Positions 13,496-25,270 of a DNA stretch of 64,000 nt are shown here, piece after piece. Position 1 is the stretch's first letter. Each line of letters opens with the position of its first letter. The translations under genes and the position numbers were made by a program. This DNA is from Gonatopus flavifemur (lineage: Eukaryota; Arthropoda; Insecta; Hymenoptera; Dryinidae), in contig JAFFJZ010000002.1 of NCBI GenBank assembly GCA_018340375.1, positions 13,534,001 through 13,598,000 on the forward strand. Reading direction: 5' to 3'. Below the pieces are notes generated by a model. The model saw only the letters and a list, made by a program, of their open reading frames with translations. It was not told where the DNA came from and did no database searches.

Positions 13496-13726
13496 ATGTA
13501 TGTTTTGAAGGAAATGCTATCTAAGAGATTACAACATTCTATAGACGAGTTGAAAAAAGCTATTGCTGCTGTACAAAATGAATTATCCATACGACAAGCA
13601 AGCAAATCATTCAATGTTCCACGATCCACCCTACAAGATTTTATTACGATTCAAAAAATTAAAATGCTGATGAAGAATGGAAATAGACAGCCGAATAATT
13701 CATCCTGCATCAATGAATCTCATTAG
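13496..13726 (+). pseudogene. Psq-type helix-turn-helix fragment of a pogo-like transposase
   Basis: The frame contains ELKKAIAAVQNELSIRQASK followed by SFNVPRSTLQDFI. This matches the HTH_psq pattern (alternating Ala/Val in helix 1, S-I-R-Q-A-S-K turn, VPRSTL recognition helix) found at the N terminus of pogo, Tigger and jerky transposases. The rest of the transposase (CENP-B-like HTH and DDE domain) is missing: the frame ends soon after in unrelated sequence. It lies inside inverted termini at 11662 and 14007, which fits a deletion derivative. A domesticated psq-domain host exon is possible but less likely. Confidence 0.6.
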
Positions 13727-14007
13727 ATTCCAATAAGAAATGTATTTATCAATTGCCGGCTGAAAACCCCATCTCATGGTGGCTGGAATGATCAGCAACC
13801 GGCCGATATTCACATCATCAAAGAAACTTTGATTTTGGCGATTACTAAAAACAAATCTGTGTACTCAGAGTTCATTTAAATGGATATCCTGTTATAATAA
13901 TATAAAAAAATCACACTATAATCTCAAATGATTGAAATATTCAACTGAGGATTCAAAATTCTTGATGGACGAGGAAGTGTCCTTAAGTGGCCGATACAAC
14001 CCACAGT

Positions 14008-15622
14008 TACCTTACTCATTCTCAAAATTGTTATTTCTTTATCATATAACAGTTCTGCTCTACGAATGTATTTTTCCTGCTTTGCATTCGAAATAATTGA
14101 AAACACGAGTAATTGATATTCAATTATTCCATCACTGTAGAAAGTCCAATCCGTCGTCCCACATATTTGAATGGAATAAATGATAGACACTCCATTCGAT
14201 GGTTTGATAGATGTGCTGTAATAATGCATCCACTTTAAAGTCCGGTACACCTGTATTACCACACTTAGGACAAACTCCATCATAACGCTTCTCTTCTTGT
14301 TTATGATTTTGCTGATATAATAAACGCTGATCATCAACACGTTATCAGCGAAACTACCAACTCATTCAATATTGTATAATCGATTTAACAGGATTCAAAG
14401 TTTTTGTAATTGAATCAGTATTCAATTCGATGCAATAATGTTCTTGAGAAATTAATAGATTCCTACATCACGCTTTTCCGTAATACAATGCTCATCATTC
14501 TGGTGTAAAATTACTTCAAAAGGGAATCAAAATCACGATCAAAAGTCTGAAATGTGAAAATTGTTCACTCCCTCAAATTGGTACATTCACACAGAACATT
14601 ATACTGAAAATAAAACTACAAACTTCCTTTTGTTTTCTCGCGATGAAAAAAAAATCACAGAAAATTTCATACCCCACATTCATTTCCAGAGAATTCAAAT
14701 TCGAATATACAATTAGAAGTTTCATCTTGACCATTATTTCACACAATGTACCACATCGAAAACAAAATTATCATCTCGAAAGTACCAGAATCCTGTATTG
14801 TTCTGTTCGTTTCTGTTCGACCTCATTCGCCACACTCGGAGAACGAAAACTTTCAGAACATTCGCAAACGTTCGGTGGACATCCCTGAAGGCTTTTGTTC
14901 TTGTGGATTTTAAAAGATATACGATACGATCTCGGAGAGACAAGGATACAGCATGGCATTGAAGCGATACTCGCGAAAGAACTGTTGGTTATATCGATTC
15001 AATAATTTCACATTAATGTTACGTCATTTGATCCCTTTTGTCTCCGTTATATTCGTTTGCGAACTCTGAAAAAAGTGTCTTGCATCTTCGTACAATTCAA
15101 CGTGTCTTTGAGAAGTTTTGTTCCACAACGTAGAAGTTTGTATCGAGGAAAATATGCCAATTGTGAATGATCAAAGACTGGAAGACTGTTGTTTTCGTGT
15201 TGAATGTTATTTTAAATTTCATTTTCCCCTCACATTATGAGGGTGTTTTTTTTTATGAAGGTCCCTCTTTGTGATTTTCTTTTGTATTTTTTATTTCAAA
15301 AGAGAAAAAACACAGAAGGAAAATGTTCACGCAGATATATTCCTCAGATCAAATCATTTTATTTTGCCCGCTTTTTTTCTCTACACAACTGTACAAATCG
15401 ATACTTCCAATTGGAATTTTACTGAGATAATCCTAGTGATGAGAGCGCTTTTCTAAATTCTAGCCGAATCACTCTTTGAATATTGTTCATAATCTTTTCC
15501 GCCTATACTTCTCTGTATTGATATTCTTTCCTCTATCGGTATTCAATAAAACTGCCATTTCGAATCGTTTCTCTTAAAACTCTTGACGCAAAATCTGTCG
15601 AATGTTGATGAAAGAAAATCAT
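14008..15622. other. No gene recognised
   Basis: A 138-codon minus-strand frame near 13924-14340 begins within the transposon end and shows no domain. The remainder is AT-rich with short frames only. Confidence 0.4.
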
Positions 15623-15685
15623 ACCGGAAAAAAATAATTCATTTGATCGAATGAACTGAAGTTGGCTGTGAGAATTAATTCCGAG

Positions 15686-15793
15686 CAGTGGTTCCACATG
15701 ATCCCTCTTTCTAAGAGAATTGACCAATCACGACCTTGCAATAACTAGATAGCCCAATCAAATGGAGAGAGAAATCCCTTTGTGGAAACACTG
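15686..15793. mobile_element. 108-bp hAT-like MITE with 8-bp target duplication
   Basis: Termini CAGTGGTTCCACA and TGTGGAAACACTG. The 8 bases before it (ATTCCGAG) and after it (GTTCCGAG) agree at seven of eight positions. CAGTG-type termini and an 8-bp duplication are diagnostic of hAT elements. The uninterrupted relative at 7599-7845 has no insert at this point. Confidence 0.75.
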
Positions 15794-15862
15794 GTTCCGA
15801 GCGATAAAAGAATAGAAATTGGTAATAAAAGTTGTAGTAAAGGCAACTTCAAATTAATAACA

Positions 15863-16266
15863 CACTGAGGAAAAAATAAAAGTGTCATTAACCACCACGC
15901 GTAGTTGAAGAATTTATGAATGAATCAACGAATTTTTAGTTGAAATGACTTGGAAATTGTAGACGCCACCTTTCATTGTCCCAAACATATCACTTGATTT
16001 TATGAACCAACGTGTGTCAACGTCAACAAATCACAGTAGAAGTTCCATTCAACATCTCGCGTAGTTGAGTCAACCTCGTAGGCAATCAATGCTTCGTTAT
16101 TTTGTGTCAAATGTATTTATTATTGCCTCAATCATTCACGTGGTTGACTCAACAGAGTCGGCCAATGATTCAATGCAACATCCAGAGTTGGTTGGACGTA
16201 TTGAACCTCCTGGCGTAGTTGAGTCAACTACGTTTTCGTTCAATTCGCTAATCCTTACTCTCAGTG
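15863..16266. mobile_element. 404-bp CACTGAG element with a CA duplication
   Basis: Begins CACTGAGGAAAAAAT and ends ACTCTCAGTG. CA stands on both sides, and the uninterrupted relative near 7713 reads GTAACAGCAAC with a single CA, so a 2-bp duplication is directly demonstrated. The interior has repeated GCGTAGTTGAGTCAAC words in both orientations. The 92-codon open frame inside it is not a gene. Confidence 0.75.
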
Positions 16267-17184
16267 CAGCAACTAAAATTAGAAAAATTAAATTTGAAAT
16301 TAGTATCCAGTTATTTATCAATTTCATTGTATCTAGTTATTAGAACTAATTTGAAGTAAGGGTAACTAATTAATTTTTCAGTGCAGGATGATAAAAAGTA
16401 CTAGATCTTCGTTTCGTCATCTTGAGAATTATGGCCATTTGCCTCGAATAAATTAGGAATATTTAGAACTTCTCCTCGATTATATTAAACAGGTCAAAGG
16501 AAACACTGAGAAAATTGTTTTGTAGTATCTGAAGAAACATTTTTTCTATCATTATGTTAAGCAAATAATCTCACCGAAACATTGATCTTGCAGGATCTTT
16601 TATTTGAAGCCACTAAACTTTCACGCTAATCGGAACATTTGATTGGACATGAAGATTGGTTTCTATCCATGATTCAGCTAAACGATAATACCAACCTTCT
16701 TTTGTAGTAGTATCTCTCTGCTCCAGTTATTCAGCGGCTCGTACGTGTTCCATAGCATCATAATTTTAATTACCTGTTGAATCACATCAAATATCTTCCC
16801 GACGCCTTTCAAACAGAAGTGAATATTCGCTCACATTCATAACACAACACGTTTATGTGAGACGTTCCAGAAACATGATAGATAAGGAATCTATAATACT
16901 ATTGTATGTTTCTGAAACGAATTCTGGAGACAGAATTGTCTTCTAGTAATTCCGCAATTACAATTGTCATATGGGTCTTTCTACGTGGTTTTTATTCTAC
17001 TCAAATTTTAGATTTCAATAAGGAAATTTTTGTTTCCGATTCTTGGTGCAAAAATATTCGATTCGTGTTTTTGGGTTTTGTTTTTTAGGCCCTTTTATCG
17101 AAAATCGCACGTTTTTTGAATCTAAAATCTAAATTTCGAGCACTGGTTACTTGGAATCTTTCAAACGTATCGGGAGTTTTCTCC

Positions 17185-17446
17185 CACTGAGAGATAAAAC
17201 TTTCGGGAACAATAAAATATTTAGTTAAATAGTCGCCATAAAATACTCAATTGATTTGAATAAACTTCCATTGATTTAATTAAATAACTGTTTTCATTGG
17301 TGAAATATTTCATATCCTATTAAATATTTGTTTGATTGAATAGATATTTGATCGAGTCAATGGAACTTTATTCAAATCAATTCAGTACTCCATCGCAACT
17401 ATTCAACTAAATATTTTATTGTTCCCGGAAATTTTTTCTCTCGGTG
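17185..17446. repeat. Foldback MITE, CACTGAGAG family
   Basis: A palindromic 262-bp element. AACAATAAAATATTTAGTTA at 17209 pairs with its complement at 17405-17424. A close relative is at 45395-45642, including shared CAATTGATTTGAATAAACTT-type blocks. Flanks are CC and CA, so the duplication has decayed. Confidence 0.75.
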
Positions 17447-17457
17447 CAGATCTAAAA

Positions 17458-18017
17458 ATTAGCATTTTTTCTGTTGTTTCAATTCTGTAAGTTTCATAAT
17501 GAATCTGATTAGCGTTCATTGAGAATTTTTCCGTAGTCTCTTAAGCAGTCTTGAGTAGTTTTAATTCTCTTTGTTTCTTTCATAGCATGATCTGTGAACC
17601 ATGACGAAAATTTATCAATTGTTTCTACAATCGTGAACATCATAGTTTTCGAGATATGAATGTTTTTGTGGCCACATTTGAGCCATACGTCACGCGCACA
17701 GCGCAATATGGTGCTCGCCGCTGCGCGACGCGATCTGACGCTCGGAGCACGGTATCGCATCGCGCGCGTGAAGTACAACTCAAATGTGGCCACAAAAAAA
17801 TTCATATTTCAAAAACTATGATATTTACCATTACAGGAAAAATTGCTAAATTCCCTTGATGGTTTACAAATCATTCTGTGAAAACAAACAAAGAGAATCA
17901 AAACTGCCTGTTACTGAAAAATTTCACTTTTAGTTTTTAATTGAAAAATTCTCAATGAACGCTAATTATATTTTTTATGAAACTTACAGAATTGAAAACT
18001 AGAGGAAAAATGCTAAT
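17458..18017. repeat. 560-bp palindrome with CpG-rich core
   Basis: ATTAGCATTTTTTCT at 17458 pairs with AGGAAAAATGCTAAT at the right end. The arms contain TTGTGGCCACATTTGAG at 17667 and its complement near 17779. The centre (about 17692-17775) is CG-dense (GCGCGACGCG, CATCGCGCGCGTG) in otherwise AT-rich DNA. Mirrored open frames are by-products of the palindrome. Confidence 0.75.
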
Positions 18018-18041
18018 CTTCATGTCTGAGAAAGTTCTCAA

Positions 18042-18453
18042 TAGTGTTGCCGTGAGCCGCAAAACGAGCTGTAACGAGCTTCAGACTTCCACTGGATTTA
18101 GTTGGGACTATAAGAAGTAAAAATTGTCTCAATACTTGGTTGAAGGGTCCTATACTTTGGTTCGGAAGTTCATAATAATGCACAGTTCCGTGGATTTGAA
18201 TTTTCAACCGGTTAATACATGAAACAGTGTAGGCCCAGCTCGAAATGTCGGCTCGAAACCGGCTCGAATATAAACTAATTTGAAACTCGTATCCATAAAG
18301 TTATATTCCAGTTCAAACCTTGAAATTCAGTTGAGGGTCTATTAAATTGAATTTCAAACCATGTTGGTTGACTAAAAAAGAGTTCACTTTCAATCCAGAT
18401 AATTTGAAATCTAAAATTCGTTACGGCTCGTTTTGCGGCACGCGGCAACACTA
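18042..18453. mobile_element. hAT-like non-autonomous element, TAGTGTTGCCG termini
   Basis: TAGTGTTGCCGTG at the left and CGCGGCAACACTA at the right are inverted termini. The 8-bp duplication GTTCTCAA is perfect (18034-18041 and 18454-18461). Sub-terminal CGCAAAACGAGCTGTAACGA also pairs across the element. Terminus form and duplication length indicate hAT. It ends 178 bp before the RasGEF exon, inside the intron. Relatives: 21373-22348 and possibly 39340-39552. Confidence 0.85.
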
Positions 18454-18631
18454 GTTCTCAATATGTTTGGAAGCGATCGAAAATTAGAAGATTTTAAAAA
18501 CAACCAAGAATCGGAAAAAATTACTTCATTAATTCCAAATAACATATGCAGTATTCGTGCACATTCATGGATGTGTAATAATTTCTCATATCTTCTACCA
18601 TTAATAAGTGTTCTCATTTTTCTGTTCGCAG

Positions 18632-18827
18632 ATCCAACAAACTCAAACACTTTTGGCAAAGTGTAACAGAGCCTGTTCCCATTTTAGAATATTTATCCGC
18701 AGCCCTCCTTTCTCCTGAGTATGAAGAAGCACTCGGTCGAGCTCTTGGGATGCCAGAATGTCCTGTAGTGCCATTTTTTGGCGCTTTTTTACGCGAATTA
18801 CGAGAAGTCATAGCCTACGATTCTAAG
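18632..18827 (+). CDS. RasGEF (CDC25) domain exon, partial host gene
   Basis: A 196-nt internal exon bounded by a pyrimidine-rich acceptor (TTTTTCTGTTCGCAG) and a donor (AAG|GTAATT). It holds one base of a split codon and then 65 uninterrupted codons, beginning SNKLKHFWQS and including EYEEALGRALGMPECPVVPF and FGAFLRELREVI. The order (R/K)LK..W, a helix with LSPEYEEALGRAL, then CPVVPF(F/L)G.(F/Y)L..L is that of the catalytic RasGEF domain that loads GTP onto Ras-family proteins. The FLREL part diverges from the usual YLTDL. The exon ends in phase 0, matching the exon at 35159. I infer a large RasGEF protein, possibly PLC-epsilon-like; upstream exons were not recognised. Confidence 0.8.
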
Positions 18828-19550
18828 GTAATTGCTGATATTTTGTATTCAATTTATTTACCTCAAGGATAGTTCATGAATAATTAAACTTCCTCACAGC
18901 AGGAAACGCCATTTTCTCACAAACGTTGCTCTCTCATTGTTGCCTCGATTTTTTCATTACCGAACAATGTACAGTAATTGGTTTTATCTATCAAACTGAT
19001 TTAGTATCAATCAATTTGATTGTTGTATTGTTCTCTATAAAGTCTAACAAACAAATTTTTAGCACTGTCCCTGGTTTTTCATGAATACTTGGAAAAACAC
19101 TGTGAAGCGGTGTCGTTCCATCGTTAGTGCTCGTGTAGCAATCGATTTTCAGCATCAGTGGATCGAAGCAGTAAATATAACTATGAACCATCCTTGAGCG
19201 AATCTCACACTCTTTTGTGTCGCCAACTTTCCAGCTATAAACTGTGTTACTTTCTTCAAATGAGCCAGTATACTGCTTTGTTTTATCTAGATCGATCAAA
19301 TTATTTGACCAGAGATATGTTTATGCTATCATCAAACGCCCGTCACATGTTTATTGTTATATTTTCTCATGCTATACTTCATCGATAATACGAAACATCA
19401 AAGGACTTAGTAAATGGAAAGAGAACTACATATAAATTCAATTTACATATTTTGATTCAAACCTACTTCTTAATCATCATATTGATTATGTTCATATTCT
19501 TGTTTTAAGAAGAATAAACTATTTTTAAAGGTATTGCAGAGGATTTACCG

Positions 19551-20197
19551 ATTCGAAGGCATTTAGATGTATGTATTATGGATACATATATCCTCATTTA
19601 ACTTATTGTGGAGCCATATGGCATCCTATCTGGGACTATCAAATTACAAAATTAGAAAACCTTGATCACATCTTCTTTCGTTTTGTTGCTTATTCAATTG
19701 GTAATCCAATGCGGTATGATGATCATGACTATAGACAAATATTTTGAAATCTCATTCAATAAGATTGATTAATATTTTTTACACAAAATTTTAAATAATC
19801 TCATTGATTGCAGTGACTTGCTCTCGCTTTTCGGTCTATATGTTCCAGGCAGGTTGCTTCGTAATAATCAGAATATATTTCATGTTGATATCCTAACTAG
19901 ATCGTTGGAGTATAAATCGCCTGTGCACAGAATGTGTACATTATTAAATGATTGTTCTCTTTGGCTGGATATTTTCAATATGAGTTTATTTAGCCTTAAA
20001 GCTAAATTTAGGAGTGTTATGGTAGCTAAATAAGATATATTTCTTGTTCAATGATTTATACTTTTTACGTTTGTTATATTGATATTGTTATAAAATTTGA
20101 TTTCTACTTTGCCAGATGATATGATTTATGTACTTTTTATTCCTCTTTTTTTTAAACCCGTAGAATTTAGAATAAATAAATGAATAAATAAATTGAA
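19551..20197 (+). pseudogene. Jockey/CR1-like LINE 3' end (end of reverse-transcriptase ORF)
   Basis: Two open blocks carry the familiar C-terminal tail of insect LINE ORF2. The first (about 19580-19755) reads YPHLTYCGAIWHPIWDYQ followed by ITKLENLDHIFFRFVAYSIG. The second (19815-20033) has LLSLFGLYVPGRLLRNNQ and later SPVHRMCTLLND, ending at TAA. They are separated by a stop and about 70 unmatched bases. The sequence then runs through an AT-rich 3' region to a TAAA-type tail near 20172-20197. The polymerase core is missing, so the copy is strongly 5'-truncated. Clade assignment is from motif style only. Confidence 0.7.
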
Positions 20198-21372
20198 TGC
20201 GTGATTTCATTATATGATTGTTTATTCTATATAATTGTACGTCGAATATTATATATTAATTTTATGTATTAGATATAAAATATTCATTTGAGACTTCTAA
20301 TTCTCGAAAGAATTCCAACCACGTCGGAAAAAATAAAAAAAAAACATCTATAGACGTGAACATTTTTTTATATTGATTCAATTATTCCATTGTTCCTAAT
20401 TGTCATCATTTTTTTTTGTATGGCAGAGATTATTTTTAAACAAGCGTCATTGATAAGAAATTTGTTATCTTTTATTTGAAATATAAAAATAACAAACATC
20501 AAACTCACATTCTTGATTAAATCAAAATATCTTCAAATCTAGAAGTATATATCATTTTAAAAAAGCCCAGGGTGAATAATCGTAAAGTTCTGCTCATAAA
20601 ATTCGAGATAAAATTTATATGGAAATTTTAAACGCTACGGGATGTGAAAAAAATCAATATTCGTTATGTATATATGGAATTATTAAGTATAAATATGCAA
20701 AGAAACAGATGTGCTTTGAGAGTAGAGATAACTTGTGTGATCAGTGGATTTACAAAGGAAAAACTCAATTTATCCTTGATTTTCATACTTTAATCGATTG
20801 AGTAAACGATTCAAACTTCCAAAAAATATGAAAACCTCGCACTATTGAATTTGAAAAGTACCTCAAAGAGCGATGAAACGTTTATATATACAATTTTGGA
20901 GTACTATTTGGGATTTTTATAATTCTAAAAAGAGATCATGTAGAAAATTTGTCACAATATAAGAATATGTAACAAGGATTTTGAGAGTAAACATACATTC
21001 ATGATCATATTTATATAGTGAGGGAAATGTTTCTTCGTGAGCTGAGGACATTGAAGGATTTTGACTATAAGTGCTCTCGACTCACTATCATCCCTGGTTA
21101 AAAAAATCCATTGATTCTTGTACAATATTCTGACCAAATCCCATAAAATTTCATTTGTGAGATTCAATGTACTTTTTCAACCAGATAGAGTCAAAATCTT
21201 TCAATGTCCCTAGCTCACGGACAAAAATAGGATTTTATAGGATAAAGTTTATCTGAGTGTAGAATAAGAAAATGTACGAACAACACTTATCTTGAGAATC
21301 AAAGAATTGTTCGCATGAATCCTGATTTATTTACCATCCATTACACAAAAGTTGAACCGCATAAATTGTAAA
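20198..21372. other. No gene recognised
   Basis: AT-rich intronic sequence. Only short open frames without domain or splice support. Confidence 0.4.
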
Positions 21373-22348
21373 TAGTGTTGCCGCGATCCGAGCTAATCCG
21401 AGTTTTGAGCATGAGCCGGCTTGGCTCTTGTTTTTGACAAATAGGCTCGGCGCGCGAATCGGATCGAAGCTCGGATTGGCTTGAAGATCTCACGATCCTA
21501 CTCCGTTCAAAATAAACGCGAATAAAAAATTCTTGCATCCAGGAGCTCCTTGAAATAGAACATACAGTACAGGCCATATCAGTTTGAATTAACCTAAAGA
21601 GATTTAACATTCTTATATCTTCGCTGTTCGAAATTGATTCAATTCATATAAACTACATAAATAATAATCAAAAAATGTCTAAACAATATAAAACACAATA
21701 AACTTATGTAAATAAAGTGAGTTGATTTCCTGAAACACACACATCAACTGAAAAAATTGTTTGTCCTTTGGGTGTATTCAATTTTTTGGCCTGTACTGTA
21801 TTTCTGAAGCTCTCGAAGTTTAGGTATAAAACAACGTTTTCTCAAAATTTTCATGACTCGGCAAATCAAGTTTCATAAATGTTAGTTATAAAAACTCCAT
21901 GAATGCATCTTCCAATGAATAAATAGATGAATATATCATCAAATCCATCTTCAGAGGATTGGCGATGAAGAAAAATCTACTTTATAAACATATTTTCTTG
22001 ATATCGACTGTGCTACTAATTAAACATTAAACACAATATTGTTTCATAAACCGATTCTGACAAATAAAATTTCATGAGATTTGATCAGAATATTGTCCAA
22101 GATTAAATGAGATTTGGCGAGAGTCAATGGTTTTTCTTAACCAGGGTCCTTCGTCTGATAGGAAATTTTCCTCAGTAACGATCTAGCTCGTCCATCTCAT
22201 AGTTCTGGCTTAGCTCGAAACTCGGATCGACTGAAATTTTTTCAGCTCTGCTCGAAGATCGGATCGTTTGAAATTATTGAGATCGGCTGGAAATTTCGAG
22301 TCGATCCGAGACGATCTTCGATCCGGATCGAAGATCGCGGCAACACTA
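21373..22348. mobile_element. 976-bp hAT-like element, TAGTGTTGCCGCGATC termini
   Basis: Left TAGTGTTGCCGCGATCCGAG; right GATCGCGGCAACACTA. Sub-terminal regions are filled with GATCGAAGCTCGGAT-type words in both orientations. Flanking octamers ATTGTAAA and ATTATGAG agree at five positions, with only transitions between them, as expected of a decayed 8-bp duplication. Same terminal family as 18042-18453. No transposase frame is present. Confidence 0.75.
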
Positions 22349-23275
22349 ATTATGAGAATCCATGGCACTTGGGATACTCTAAAAATATAAAAGTAATTGC
22401 CACTCGCTTTTCATTTTATTTTCACGACGTCTCATAACGCATCGTTGAATTTCTTTTATAACAGTGTACTCGGACGCGAGAAAAAAAAATCTCAAGGTAG
22501 ATTAATTGACCATTACAAACAACTCTCTTAATTATACGGAAAGATCAACAGCGTGTCATTCACAAGACACGGAGAATAAACGGAGACCTGGTTCTACTTT
22601 ATTTCATCGATATCGTCGATATAAGAATCGATCAGGCCTTTCGGAAGAGGAGAAGAAGTGAACGAGAATAAATGGACAGCGACAAGAACAGGGGTTTCTA
22701 TCGGCCTTCAGCAGTTACGATAGTTGTAGGCCGGCGGAAACTACTTGCTCTTATCGTTCATAATCCTCAATACATCGAGAAATCAGAGAAAGTATCATCT
22801 TCGTACAATGGATTTTTAATGAACGGCGCTGCGCGTAATGAATCGATTGAACGAGGCGGAACCTTCACGAGCGGAAAAAAGAAAATGAATCTCATTGTAC
22901 ATGGCGTTTCCTTGGATGGCAACAGTATTATTAATTATTCATTTCCAGGATTCTTATATAATTATTCTGCAAAATATGATTCGTTATTTTTATATGTGTT
23001 GATTTTTATCGTAAAGGAAATAATAAGCGGATTTTATCTGAACTTTAGGATTTAACGAGAAGTTTCAAATTGAGAATGTTTGTAACACAAATTAATTCAT
23101 TGTGGAATTCTTCAAAATATTATTCACAATCCTCAAGGAAACTTTATCTGAAACATCGAATGTGTGTTTCAAAAAAACAATCGCATCGACATTAAAATGT
23201 GTACATTCATTATAAAATAACTTGACTCAACTCTCTTCCACTTTGTGAAGAGGGAAATTGTTAATTCTAATTATC
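22349..23275. other. Stretch with one 127-codon open frame of unknown value
   Basis: An ATG-initiated frame at 22672-23055 (starting MDSDKNRGFY) lies in a segment with less AT-rich composition. I recognise no domain and see no clear splice context, so I do not call it a gene. Confidence 0.3.
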
Positions 23276-24000
23276 CCACGTGTGTATGGCCCACTGGCCC
23301 AATGATGGACCAAGCCTGGCGCAAGACCTACCGAGACTTGTCTTGAACAATTTAACAAATTTGGCCCAGGCTTGAGGATGATAAGATCAGGACAAGCTTG
23401 CGCCAGTGGTTTTGCCAGGCCCGATCCAATTCATTTACCAAGCATCAACCAATGCTTCTTTGATCGCAGATATGGATGGAAAAAATAATTGATTCATATT
23501 TCAGTCCATGACTTTCTACCTCAGAACACCGTACATGAATTGTCGAAAAACGTTCTTCAAAATCAGTTGTATGATTACATTTAAAAGTATCCTATTACCA
23601 TTAAGTGAAGTCCTATCCTTACTTAGATCAATAAAGTCTAGCTTGGTGTGTAAAACTAGTGTGTAGGATTAATTATGGCAGGAAGATCGATCCAGCCCTG
23701 GCCCGATGGTTATCCCCAAGTCTTCTTGTGCCACTCATATTGGGCAATGTTGGCACAATTGTTCTCAACGAATGCTCGATTTTGACAGTTGTGCCAAGCT
23801 TGTACTAAATGTAGTGACCATTTCAAGAATATTAACAAATGTACCATGACTGACTATCCATTGGGAACAACGGGACAATCATGGAACAATATTGGACCAA
23901 TTGTTCTTAACGGAGGTTTGTTCCTGACACATGTGCCAACCTTGGGACAAGCTTGGGTTTTTTTCAGTCTTGGCAATACCTGCATGGGATGGAACAGTTT
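23276..24000. repeat. Element or cluster built of TTGGCCCA/CCAGGC words
   Basis: Two blocks (23276-23455 and 23690-24000) contain many diverged copies of words such as GGCCCAATGATGG, GCCAAGCTTG and GGGACAATCATGG on both strands. The style is like 61820-62697, but I cannot fix boundaries or target duplications. The 102-codon frame inside is a by-product. Confidence 0.5.
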
Positions 24001-24971
24001 GATTTCTATTCGTGCATCGTTTCTTTTTGCGAATCATAAGAAAAAATACCAAAATTCTACATCGTTTCTGTGTAAAAAATGTATCCCTTCGTCGTAATCC
24101 ATCATGGAATCGGAAATATCCGTCGAAATATTATTTTGATTATGACAAATATATATATTCACGCCATTCAATTCATTCGGAACAAAATATATCTGTTTCA
24201 TGATGGAACAATAATGGATTATACTATTTGAGAGGGTTTTGCTCGAAGCGAGGTCTCCAATCACTTGATTCGAGGCACCGAATGTTTTGCTCGTTCAATA
24301 TTTAAATAAATGTTACCCTCAACGTACGTATTTATTTACATACGCATGTATATCTGTACGTATATTCGCATATCGAAGATGAAAAGCAAAATATGAGAAT
24401 CGAATTTAAATTCAAAAAAACAACAGTTGATTAATTCTCCCACGAAGGATGCATCGAAACTATTTCTCCATCACGTCGAATTTGACGAATGTTATTTCGG
24501 ATTAGTTTGCTCTCGTCTATAACTCAATTCCATCAATATGTATTTCAAAAATTAAACTCTTCTATGTCATTTGAATTCTTCAAAAAAAGTTGATTCGAAT
24601 CCACGGAGAGAAAAAAAAGTTCTGTATGGTAGCGTGATATGATTTTGCTGAGAAAATCCCTTTTCCTGAAACAGCGAATTTTTTGTGATTTAAAAACTAA
24701 TTTTCTTCGGTGAATATAATGTCTCGTGATAATTCATATCAGAACAGCCTGATTTTCTTTGGAAGCAATTAGGAATGCTAAGTGGGATTGATTTTTACGT
24801 AGAAATAATGTTATTGGAAGGATTCCAACACCAGCTATTAGTACCTACTTTTAAATTGAAATGTGGTTCCACTCCACGCATTGAAGAAATATGTAATTGT
24901 TGCATCAGGACTTCAGTTACATCTCGTTCAGAAGACTATTCCAAAAAATTGAAACATAAACATGATTTATA

Positions 24972-25270
24972 CACGGAAAGACCGGGTCTAATCATATTCA
25001 GAAAAATGACTGTCAATTTAGGGAAAACGAGGATCGCTGAAAAATATTCGTAGGGAGTCTACTAAAAATTCGTAGTTGTTGTATTAACAATTGATAGTTT
25101 CACTGTGAAGAATACCAATGAAACTATCAACTGTTGATATTTTGACTACGAATTTTTAGTAGACTCCCTACGAGTATTTTTCAGTTATCCTCTTTTTCCC
25201 TAAATTGACAGTCATTTTTCCAACCGTTGATAAATCTTCTCTAAATATTGATAGACCCGGTCTTTCCGTG
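24972..25270. repeat. Foldback MITE, CACGGAAAGACCGGGTCT family (copy A)
   Basis: A 299-bp palindrome. CACGGAAAGACCGGGTCTA and TAGACCCGGTCTTTCCGTG are exact inverted termini. Arms of about 130 bases contain AATTTAGGGAAAACGAGGAT and GTAGGGAGTCTACTAAAAAT with their complements. TA flanks both ends (24970-24971, 25271-25272). Sister copies: 60329-60628 and the split copy at 56488-58320. Confidence 0.9.

Larger units (their letters stand above)
11662..14007. mobile_element. Pogo-like DNA transposon remnant, interrupted by mariner copy 1
   Basis: ACTGTGGGTTGTATC at 11662 and its exact reverse complement GATACAACCCACAGT ending 14007 lie in inverted orientation, each next to a TA. The left side also carries two TATCGGCCAC words and the right side has GTGGCCGATACAAC. 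Between them is a mariner and a fragment with a psq-type helix-turn-helix (13496-13726), the DNA-binding fold of pogo/Tigger transposases. Subtracting the mariner and one TA leaves about 1.06 kb, too short for a complete pogo gene, so this is a deletion derivative. That the termini and the fragment belong to one element is inference. Confidence 0.5.
15623..16384. repeat. Non-autonomous element interrupted by two later insertions
   Basis: The same family as 7599-7845. The body matches in three blocks (about 15623-15685, 15802-15862 and 16269-16384) separated by a 108-bp hAT-like MITE and a 404-bp CACTGAG element. Removing both inserts and one copy of each target duplication leaves 240 bp, close to the 247 bp of the uninterrupted copy. 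Confidence 0.75.

Noticed and set aside
13924..14340. 138-codon minus-strand frame
   Set aside because: Overlaps the right end of the pogo-like element; no domain.
18991..19299. 102-codon minus-strand frame without an ATG start
   Set aside because: Coherent amino-acid composition, but no family recognised and it lies inside an intron of the + strand gene.
22672..23055. 127-codon ATG-initiated open frame on the + strand
   Set aside because: No recognisable domain, no splice context and an AT-rich, low-complexity second half. The less AT-rich first half made it tempting.
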